Below are positions 51,501-63,200 of a DNA stretch of 64,000 nt, in pieces. The position numbers were made by a program, and so were the translations under genes. Each line of letters opens with the position of its first letter. Within the stretch, counting starts at the first letter, position 1. A model generated the notes under the pieces. The model made no database searches, was not told the origin of the DNA, and worked only from the letters and a program-made list of their open reading frames with translations. The DNA comes from Styela clava. Lineage: Eukaryota > Chordata > Ascidiacea > Stolidobranchia > Styelidae. The stretch lies in the NCBI RefSeq assembly GCF_964204865.1, contig NC_135251.1, positions 13,268,001-13,332,000 on the forward strand. Reading direction: 5' to 3'.

Positions 51501-54500
51501 ATGAGAAATTCGAAATGTTTTTTTCTCCATTTTCCGACAAAAACATTTCTCTCGACTGCTATATAAATGTCAAAAGAAATTTAATTTAAGCAAAATTGAA
51601 AATTAGGATTATTCGGAAAATTTTTTTTTTGGCAATACCAGAAATTGAATTACGTTTTCTATAAATTCTGATATTTAGCATGATTTGATTTTACGACGTA
51701 GATCATGATTATGGTGAAAGAAAAACATTTTACTTTGTTCAAAATGAAAATTATTTTCTCAAAACTACGTTCTGGAAGAGCATATTTTTGTTTGTTATTT
51801 GTTTATCAAGGAGGTTTGAAAAAGTATACGAATTTACACATCTTAACAAATTCATCTATTAGTGAGTGATTTATTATTATGCAAAGAAAATGAGACCATA
51901 CGAAGGCGTTGGCTATAAATTGGAAATCGTGTTCTCATTTTTTTTTCTCAATTATAAAAGAAATCCACGGAAATTCCAAAATTCGTTACCATGGAAACAT
52001 TTTTGCATTGAATAGACACCAAGTCTATAAATCGAGCATACGTAATGCTTCTATTTCTCATCACTAGGTTAGATCAATAGATTTTGGGATTTTAATTATA
52101 AGTATCAAGAAGACAATCTCGAATATTTTCGGATCGACCCAGTAATTAAGAGAGGCAAAACACGACAACAGAACGCTGCCTCTTAACCGATGAACTTTAA
52201 TTATCCACTAAATAAGAGCCCGAAGCATGTCGGTCGTAAATTACCAAAAAATTCGGATCAAAATTTAAATTTACTAATGAGAAAAAAAGCGCAAGCGCGA
52301 GTTTTATTAATAATACTGTAATATATATACGGAAAAAAAGAGTTTTGTTGAATCATTATTACTAATGCATTCTTTTGCGGGTGTTCGCGCTAAAGGTCGT
52401 GATCACTCATCGACCACATTGTATCATCATAAGTAGTTTGGTCATTAATTGCATTTTTTTATTTTTTGTTAATTTTTATTTTACTCATTGGTCATTGGAA
52501 TCCCCACCTCTCCACATGAATCATATACGGTCAAAATCAGACTTTGACCCAGTGACACAATTTTGACTTCTATTCTCCATTATTAATAGTTAATAATGTA
52601 GCGAATGGTATAAGGCTTATTCATTGTAATGCATTCTCAACTAGTAAGAAACAAACAAACAGCTTAGATGTCTATACAGGCAAACTTCACTAGAGAAATA
52701 CATAGAAAATAAAAGCCTAAAATATATATGTCATACAACGCCCATTTTCGACTAGATTTTCACTATAGCAAGAAGAACGTTTTTTTTTTGTCGTAAAATA
52801 AATTATCGTATGCTACACAAAACACAATCGGTATAAGGTCCCATTTTGGTATTCCCGTGGTATGTGAACCAAGATGGCGAACACCGGAACGTAGTATGTG
52901 TACCAGATTAGGATTAGGTCATGATTTTATTGAACCATCTTGGTTCACATACTACGGTAGTACCCCCATTTTTACAAGGTAATCATCACGTATGATAGGA
53001 CTCGAAATTTTAGGTTTAAATATCGTATATAAATTCACTCATTGAGATGGGGAACAAACCTGGTCGCTTCAGAAAGTGTGTGTACCAATATAGAGGTAAC
53101 TAATTTTGTTCGCCCATTTTACATCAAGATGTGTAAAGGGAACTGAAACCTATTGACAGGGGATATATTCACTTGGCTAACACAGACAGTCCTCGAACTC
53201 GTAATAGAACTAAAATAAGGAAAATTGGAATAAAATTATGGCCTAACCCTAACCTGGTACACACACTACGGGATTACCCAAACCTCAGACCAAGTACGCA
53301 AATAACCACGACAAGCATTTACAAATATATTGAAATAGATGATTTATAGAAAGTTCGTCGATTTGATAGCCTGATTCCCCAGGTACGTTGTAAATATGCC
53401 ACGCTGTCTCGAAATGAGAATTTGATAGTTGGCGCATGGCAGGCGGTGATTTTATCGAAAATAGCATTTCCCTTGTGAGCCTACATGATCATGTTATTAA
53501 AACCAAATGGATTTTAAATTTCTTCATCGAGCAGTCAATCCCCATGGTGTTTATAATTTAGATATATCGCCGTATTTCCCCGGAGACAAAAAGTTTTCAG
53601 AATGGATTATTTTTGTATTTTTTTTTCCAAAATGAGTGTCGAATTAAAATATAGTCAAATGTGTCTGATAGATAACGTTTTTTTAGACCGTTTTACGATT
53701 ATTGTACAATTTAATATTATACCAGCTAAGCCAGTGTATGATACCTTATGTTAGAAACCTGGCAATTCCACAATATAGTGGGCTATAGGTACTAACATCA
53801 CACTCACATAGTCACATAACATAAAAGCTTGCCAGAGCCACGTTCGGAGCGAGTATATGAATCTTTCCATATACATTATGATGACACAACTTGATCTATT
53901 ACGTCATAAAATGAATGAAATTGCAAAAAATTTCAGAACTTCTGTAATGTTGTTATTGAAGATATCAGTTTTAAAAAGTCACAAATGTCAGAAAGCATTA
54001 AATGTGAATTTAATTATTGAAGCATTATTTTATCTGGCAAATAATTTTTATTTTATTATTCAGTCTTCGCGACATTAAAAAGATGAATGTATTAGTCAAG
54101 CGTGGGCCATATAAGGCACGCATCATTTGTCGCACTACATCCATGACCCAAACTTGCAAGGTCTTAAAAAAATTTTTGATTGTACTCAGAGTCATCTTTT
54201 ATTTATCAAGGCGGAAGAACCGATAACAAAAACTCATCACATTACTTATAATAGAATTAAAGATGCATGAATTGCTGTTTTGAATGGAAATTGGTTTTAA
54301 TTTCGTATTAGAAATGCCCTTTTTATATTAGTGGCATTACATATATTATTAGGTATATTATACTTTTTATTAATTGTATGCTGTTATTTTACTGTCTTAC
54401 TATACGTAATCTGCACGTATTTGAAAGTTATCAGTCACTTTGCAAAAAATGAGAATTTTCATGTCAATCTAAAGTACTATTTCAATTAGCTATACCAGTA

Positions 54501-57500
54501 GTTAACGACCGGCAGTCGATTGTTAATAATTCGAAGTCTTAGCGAAGTTAGGTTACAGAGAAATTCCGATGTGAAATCGCGATAGCATAAACGTTCTCTT
54601 TTTATATTTTCAGGGCTCTATCTCTCACCATCAGTAGCGTCACTTTGGATTCGGCTGGAAATTATTCGTGTTGCGCAGCAAACAACGTCAGCCGTACATG
54701 CGTTGTCAGTCCGTTGGTGGTTCTTGGTTAGTAATTCATATAATATGTGTTCTTTATGTACAAATTTCACATGCGATAATTTCTCTTACATATCCTTTCT
54801 AAATCTATTTAGCAAACAATTGAATTTGACATTTGAACTCAAATTTTCACATTACTGATTCACTATAGTATACCCATTTATTTGCTCTTGCTAATATCAT
54901 CATCACAACTCAGAATAAACCTAGCATGATCGAGTGTGTTTAATAGATAAAATGATCGGATAATCGTAATCCGTTAATTTTTTTGTGTCTTTGTTGTTTC
55001 ACGAGTTCAAAGTTAGCGTGAAAGTAGGTCCTAACTTCCCCACTACATAATAGGATTATAGTGTGACGTCATAATCTCGATACCCCCAAAATAGCAAGAT
55101 GCTATTCTTGAATAAAGAAAGTGAAGATTGAAAATTAAATTGATTTATATTCGAATTATGTCTAATCACGCTTGATTATAAGTAAATCAATTAGGTGTTT
55201 TTGGTGCTGCTAGGATTAGGGTCTGGTTAAGGGCACTTGATTTACAACTATATACTTCCTATTTGCAAATACGGTAATTATCGCGATTTTCTCGAATAAC
55301 AGGCAAGGCTTTATACATTGTAATGATAATTACCAACATAAATTTATGTTTTCACAATTTTCAGTTAAATTTCAATTCATTTTTACCATCTTTTTTATTT
55401 GTTTGCGTCTCAGATCCGCCCAAAATACGAGGTCTTTCTTCTCAAGAAAGTGCAATATCAGGAAATGACGTCACAATTCCGTGTCACGCCACCGGATTTC
55501 CGAAGCCAAATGTCACCTGGATGAGAGTTCTAGACGGTAAAAGACTATTTTAGGATCTTTTTATCAATTGTTCATATGACGATCCGATAATAACGATACC
55601 AAACCCGATATTTCGATAAAAATAATATATATATCTTTATATAGGTGAAATGATTTGAAAATTTTGACATAATAATGTCAAGTCTTCCGTCAAGTTTTTC
55701 AAAGTCGTATCGACAAAAACAAAGATAACAGTTATTGGGACCCCGATCTGATACCGATATATCGTTATTTATCTATTCCAGTTAGATTTACCGGTAACTT
55801 TGTGAATCTTGAACTTTTCAACTATTAGAATATGGACAACAATAATTGCATAGGTGATTGATCTTTTACCAGAATTTCAATAATTTACTTCTTTACCGTA
55901 AATCGTCGATCAATGTGTCAAATTGATTTTTCGGATTTACACTTTCGCTCAGAATACTTCTTTGTACAAGCAACCACTTGATTCAATTTACATTTGAAAA
56001 ATATGTTGGTGACGTGTGTTCTAACTAAAAGTTCAGGTAGACCGCGTAGGCCTCTCGCGATTTTGAAAATGTTGAGTTGTTATTGGGGCTTCTTCGTGAT
56101 GTAAAATTTCAACTCGTTTAAAAAAATTATTGTTACGAAATGTTTTTGTTCTGTTTCAGTCATACATATATAATAATGTACATCTCTGGCAACTATTGCT
56201 CAATTATCTCCTAGATGTTTGACATGACATGTATCGCACTACATCGGGTCGATACGGGTTTGAATTTCAGAGGTTTCCGTACTTTTACCCCAGCATGGTA
56301 TCATTTACAAACATCTATCGACAATGACCCGAAAAAACTTTTTCAGAAGCATTCAATAATTAGTTCTTCGGCATGAAAACACAAATAAAAACATAGTACT
56401 TTTATAACAGTTCATTCTCAGCTTCCACAACCCTGGCTCATATGGTTTACGGGCTCAGCTTTTCCCATCCCTTGTATATCAATCGTGAACTTAGTGGACT
56501 TCTTGGCTTTATGTGTAAAATTAAATGTTTTCAGATTCAACGAATGACTATCTCCAGATTTCATTTATCGAAGACAATAACAAACCTATAAAAGACAATC
56601 CCGTCAAAATCGGACAGACGAAAAATGGTACTCTGGTCATCAGAAATGTATCAGACTCAGAAGCTGGAAAATACTTATGTCGGGCGGTCAATCAAGTGGA
56701 TGAATTAAGCCGTTTTGTGACGCTACAAGTGCATAGTAAGTGTGTAATCATTGGGCAGTTGTAACAGATTTAATTGTCATTGGGTGAGTCATTAATGAAA
56801 ATCATCTCCATACCACCTGATCATGTGTAGTCCCTATGTAAATTTGACTAGCGTTGCGACAAAACACAAATCTCCAGTTCAGCAAAAAAAAATAATACGC
56901 TTCAATAAAGCCAATTTTACTTGCCTCCCACCAAATACGTATATGGCCTAAACAAAATGAGAAGTCCCAGTTTCAATATAATGATCGTTTTGATCGCATT
57001 CAAACAAGTGTTTCAATGTACGTACAATTTTAGGCGCCTCTGAAGTGTGTATACCAATATGGCGGCCTACTTTACATCAAGTTGTGTAAATGGACTGAAA
57101 CCTATGGGCAGAGCGTATATTCACTTAGCTAACACAGACAATTCTCGAACTTGTAATAGAATTAAAATAAGGAAAATCTGAATAAAATTATAGCCTAACC
57201 TGGTACACACACTACAGGAGTACTCAATTTTTTCTTCGAATATATTTGTAAACTACTTTATACTTCCATTTATTCCATTTGGTAGTATTCAGACAAGTTG
57301 AGACACACAGTCTGTGAAGAGGATGAATCTTTACCCTTATTTTTTAGATCCTGCTAGGATTGTGGATATCACGGGAACACAGGACGTCGTATATGGAAGC
57401 GATGTTACTATAGAATGTGCGTCATGGGGAGACGATATCGTACAATTGAAGTGGTTGAAATCAAACAAAGATCTCCCAGCGTCAGATCGATACGTGAAAA

Positions 57501-60179
57501 CGAGAGCTGTTGATTATAGGTGCGATTTTATATTTCGGTTAATGTTTTGTGGCGAACACATGGAGTTACATGTAATAGATTTTGGGGTTCCCGTAAGTGT
57601 GTGTACCAGGTTAGGGTTAGGGCATAAGATTTTTTTTGGTTTTCCTCATTTTAGTTCTATTACGAGTCGGGGACTGTCTGTGGTACCCACGTGAATATAC
57701 CCCCTGCCCATAGGTATTCGTCCTTTTACACAACTTGATGTTAAGTAGGCGAAAAAAATAAGTTACCTCCATATTGGTACATACACTTCTGGAGCGACGA
57801 TTTTGGGCTCAATTTCTATCTTCAACCGCGATGGAAATGGGCTTTATGCTGAAACCGACCGACCCTAGTACTTTCAAAAACATAGTGTCCTCTATTTATT
57901 AGTGACAGCGTATCTAAAGCTTTATTAGGAGCGATTCGTCCTTTTACACAACTTGATGTAAAGTAGGCGAAAAAAATAAGTTACCTCCATATTGGTACAT
58001 ACACTTCTGTAGCGACGATTTTGGGCTCAATTTTATCTTCAACCGCGATGGAAATGGGCTTTATGCTGAAACCGACCGACCCTAGTACTTTCAAAAACAT
58101 AGTGTCCTCTATTTATTAGTGACAGCGTATCTAAAGCTTTATTAGGAGCGATTCGTCCTTTTACACAACTTGATGTAAAGTAGGCGAAAAAAATAAGTTA
58201 CCTCCATATTGGTACATACACTTCTGTAGCGACGATTTTGGGCTCAATTTTATCTTCAACCGCGATGGAAATGGGCTTTATGCTGAAACCGACAGATCCT
58301 AGTACTTCCAAAAACATAATGTCGCTTCATTTATTAGTGACTGCGTATCTAAAGAAATATTAGGAGCGAATGTTCGAGTCACTTCATAATTGAAAAATAG
58401 TAACCGTCGTGTATGTTACATAAATATAATACGCAGATAGAACATACATTCAATATTCTTATTCAGTTTTTATTTTATCGTACCGTTATTGTTTTCTTTG
58501 TAGAAAGCTGGATGCAAGACATTCTATCACACTTCATAAATTAAAAATCCAAAATTCAATTCGTGGCGATACTGGGACTTACTCGTGTAAAGTAATGAAC
58601 AAATATGGAGCATCAACACGTCACCTTGACATCCTCGTAAGATGTAAGTAGTTCGTTTTTCGTCTCCTTCCTTTTCTCCATACCCGACTCTTCAACGCGA
58701 CCTAATGATCTTTCTCAATTTTCAGCTCCGCCTATGATTCCTAGTAAATTTGAGTTGATTGACAAAGGAACGTCTTTCTTGCGTATGGTTGTGTTGCCAG
58801 GGGATGATGACGGCGGTAGTGAATTGCTGTCGTATGTTCTAACCGCTACTAAAGTATATGAAGAAACGTCACCGGAGCCACCAGAATTTGGTAAGTTTTT
58901 GTTATTGGACACGAAATGTACATATACATATATTTTGCTAAATTATTGTTGGGACTTGGGATTATTATTTTTGTGTAAGAAATCGTTATTTTCTCCGCAT
59001 GGACCTTTTAATTTTAATTTCCCAGTACTTAGAGATGGATTACGTTGGTAGAAGGCTATTACTTTTTTTCACATATTTTCTGAATCCTATGGACTACGGG
59101 ACCCAATATTTCAACCAAATTTTTTCTGTTTTTTTTTTAATCAAAGGGACCACTTTTTATGACATCTTGGAACGCTTTCTCTCCTCACGTTTGCCCTCCT
59201 CTGTAGCAAATTTGGTGTTCGGCTAAGAACTTACGGTTCCGGTGTATATGTGCAATCTTGGTGTCCATTCATATATTTGAGCATTGCGCTTTATATAATT
59301 TGACTGGTAACAGGAGTAACCAATTTTGGCTTTATATTTCTTCCTTATAACAAAATCTGTAAATTATTTCCTATTCCTTTCGTTCAGGGCAAGAATTCCG
59401 TCAACGACACCATAAAGAGTCGCAAATCCAACCTTGGACATTAAAATACCCCGTTTCAGCGACATCCCCGAATCAAGAGATTGTTCTTGATCAATTGGAA
59501 TGTGGCACCGAATACGAAATGTTTATAAAAAGCGAGAACCAAATCGGAGAAAGTTTTCAGCAAGTTAATTTAACCGAGAAGACCATAGGCTCAGGTAATA
59601 GAGTTAGAAAGTTATTAATATTGAGAAAATCGCATTCTATTTTAATTTTTGTCAATTTTACGGAATAAAAAACTCAAAATAAAATTTTTTTATAAAAAAA
59701 TTTGTAAAACAAGATTGATAGAATTCACTCACGACAAAATAATGAATATACAGTATGGTTTGATGCAACACTTTAATTGTTTGAAGCACAAACTGCCTTT
59801 GTTTAACGTGCCATTGAGCATAAAATAAAAGGGGACTAGTCAGCAGTACCAAATTTGAGGCCGTGGTCAGCCAAACGAAATTTTTGCGTGTAAGATGGAA
59901 AAATCTTAAAATTGCTAAATATCGCAACAGAAATCGAGTTCACAAAGTTTTAGAGACAATGTCTTTCTGGTGAAATTTAAAATTTTTTTATGCATGGATG
60001 GGTTAAAAGTCTCGCGTCTAATTTCACAAATTTTATTATGTAAAGTAGTGATCAAATTCACTGGTAAAACTTGAGTGCTTCCAAATTGTGCATAACACTT
60101 TCACAAATTTTAATCGTGTTAGTTTCGTCTGATACCAAAGTAGTACTTTTACATTAATTTGCAACAATATCCTATAGTA

Positions 60180-60211
<32 letters not shown>

Positions 60212-63200
60212 ATGTAATATATAATATAGTAAAATTGTAAATAGTTGAAGATAGTTTAGCGCATTCATAAGTGTATTTTTGCAAAGTGGGCAATTTTATA
60301 TACAGGACACTATGAAGCTCTGCAATCTATGTAATTGAACCGCAGCCATTACTCAAAAAATCACAATTTCTAATAAAATAATTTACTACCCCACTATAGA
60401 GGTTAGGCTGTATTAAAATGATATATCATATAATTATGTAAGGTGTCGTGTCAAGTGGAACACGCTTCGTAAAATTCACTGTTTTTATTATCACGGTTAA
60501 TAAGAATTTATGAGACCACCTTGAACTTGAACTTTATCACTAAAAACGATTATCCTACGACCATGCTTGATGTACACAACATTATCTGAAAAATATATAT
60601 CGATCAAGCATGAACGCTGATATTGTTGACCTATATTAAACACAAATTTCAAATTTCTTCGGCGAAAAAATAGCGAAAACGAAATTTGATTTATTGTTTT
60701 TTCATTTAATTTGATAAAAAATATTTATTTTATTTTTCGTTTTACCATTAATTATTTTTATTTTCTCTTTAGTTCCTGTTATACCGGTCGTAAACGAGAT
60801 CGTTGTAGATGTCAACCAAAGTGCGGTGGTGTTAGACCTGAGGGCGTGGCAAAATGGAGGTTGTCCAATCACAGGTCAGAATTTGATAAACAGCATTAAT
60901 ATATTTCTTTTTGATAAAACGTTTTTTTAAGCGTTTCTCTCAGAACAGAGCCCAGTACAAGGTAGTCTAAAGTTAACCAGGGCCCAGCGGAAGAGTTTCG
61001 CCAGCAGTCCCGCAAGTTTACATTCATATGAGAGAGTGTATTTTTATGTGTATATTGTTTGAAAATAATCAAGTAGTACTGTATAATTATTAAACTTGCA
61101 CCAATTATTGAACTTTCTACGCTTTGAAGATCATTTTGTTCTGCCAGTACTACGTTTGCTTCTATATATATTTCTAGTTTATACAATTTTATTTTATTAT
61201 TCAAATGATGTTTTTCGCATAAGACAATTAAACTAGTGCACGGGGTTTTTTCAAGCCTGTGGAATGCTTCATTGAGTTTCCAGGAAAACGTTTGAAAATC
61301 ACTTGTCTAAGCCACATGTTATTAATTTTTATTAACACGAATCTGATTTAAACTTAAACTTACTTTTTTTCCTTTGCTAAAAATATTCATTTTTGTTTAT
61401 TTCTATCACTCAGAGCTTACAATAGAATATGCCAGACATGGTGATACAGAATGGAATATCACTGTTGTTGATAGCGCCATATTGGAAAACGTTTTGTCTT
61501 CTTCTCACACTGACGACGGAGGAAAAATTTCTTCCAACCCTGGTCACGTGATCATTTCAAATCTTCAGGTAGAACAGCATAGCTTTGAAAGCGTTTAAGT
61601 GCATTCGGGATATTTGGAATATTTGTCATTCTATAAATTATAGTTCTTTGCTAAAAGTCTTTTGTGTTACAGGTTGGCACTTGGTACAAAGTATGGACTT
61701 CTGCTTGTAATAATGCTGGCTGTAATTACGTAACACATTCTGTTGCAACTTTACGATCTGATGGAGCCACTGTTCCACCTTTGAAAGTTGAAATAGACAA
61801 AAAGGTGAATTTAACTGGCGTTTGAAGTACAGGTTGTACATAATGCTTTTTGTAATTTAAAGATTTATATTCAAGTCAAATGACACACATTTTTTCCTAG
61901 TGGCTTTGAGTCATAAATAAGAATTGTTTTTATATTTTTAGGAAGCTGCTACTGACGATGCCAGATTTCTTGTACCTATGGTATGTGGTTTCGGACTTGT
62001 TTTCTTACTCGCGCTAATACTATTGTTCTATCGACATAAGCAAAGATCGAAAAAACAACTGCGAATGAAAGGTTAGTTATATATTATACCACACAATTAG
62101 GTCTTATGTTTCATATACTTTACGTGACACCTTTCCAGTTGACGCCCTAACCTTTGTCCATAGATGAGTCTCCTTTACTTTTGAGTCTCCTCACAAAATT
62201 TTGGTTTGGTACCAAGGAATTGTATATAGAAAATAATTGCAAACATTCAAATTAAAACCAAAAAGGTTGATGCAAAATATATATTTGAATTTTGGACGCT
62301 TCAAAATTAAAAGGCAGAATAAGAATTCTTCAAGTGGTTAGTTACCACCAGAATGGTTCGCTGTAATTTATTTTCATTCATCTCTATTCGTTTTACAGAA
62401 GCGCGAAAAATGGCGCGCACCCTTTTGTATAAGACCGATGACAAGCCGTCTTACGCTTCGAGATCAAATCCATCCAATCAACAACGTTCTTCCTCCAATA
62501 CTGAGAATGATGACGTCATAAGTGGAGTGGAGGTGGTGGAAGATGTACTTTTGATTAGAACTTCAACGAGTAGCGAAAGCGACAATGAATCTGGATTAAG
62601 GGTATAGAGTTGTTTTGCTATACTTGGGGAAATTATTTCACATTTACTCATAATAAATCTCTGAGCCAGAACCCGTACGGAATATATTTTCTGGTTGCTG
62701 AAATACCGTAATCCGTATTTGTGTACTTCGAGTGCAGTACATTTGCGCTATTTTGGGCAAATGAATACAGTAAGTATATAAATTCGCGACAGAAGCGATT
62801 GATTCGCGCAAAAGGTTTATTCGCTAATAACTCCCGATTCTATTTGATCCACCCAATAGCCAAATCGATCCAGTGTGACATGTAGCGTGTAAAATTTTTC
62901 AGATAACCTCGATTGGTATGGAAGTAAGTAGCATCACTGAACCGTATGCAGATGACAATATTCAACAACAAGAACTCACTTATCGACCTTCGAATACCTT
63001 GGCGAATCATGGCGGGGAAAGAAGTGCTTTATCGTCGTCACACTCGGAAAAGAATGCCGGTCCTAAAAACAGTTTAAGTGACGAAAGTAAGAAATCGGAA
63101 GGAAAAAAATCATTGAAAGACAATGTAGAGTTGGCTGTTTTTCGTGATCCAATTTCTTCAGGTATGATACAAATTATCTTTATGGCGAACTGGAGTTTCT

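Larger units (their letters stand above)
50410..54613. other. Intron inside Ig3 (4.2 kb)
   Basis: AT-rich. It contains the repeats at 52859 and 53065. No exon was recognised. Confidence 0.5.
50241..54726 (+). other. Ig domain 3, split by a 4.2-kb intron
   Basis: Exons 50241-50409 and 54614-54726. The pattern is LAEFCVVSEG, then DIAWFKNG, then LTISSVTLDSAGNYSCCAAN. It has an extra Cys next to the F-strand Cys and another in SRTCVV. The intron 50410-54613 holds a hairpin repeat and MITEs (52859, 53065) and no second Ig half. Confidence 0.8.
57348..58643 (+). other. Ig domain 5
   Basis: Exons 57348-57519 and 58504-58643. The pattern is DVTIECASWGDDIVQLKWLK, then ITLHKLKIQNSIRGDTGTYS ending in CKV. 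From its place just before the last two FN3 domains it may correspond to Ig10 of full-length DSCAM. Its intron carries a MITE and a 217-base tandem repeat. Confidence 0.8.

Noticed and set aside
36543-54613. Arrays of alternative Ig exons, as in arthropod Dscam1
   Set aside because: I looked for repeated Cys...Trp or DxGxYxC exon halves in the long introns and found none.
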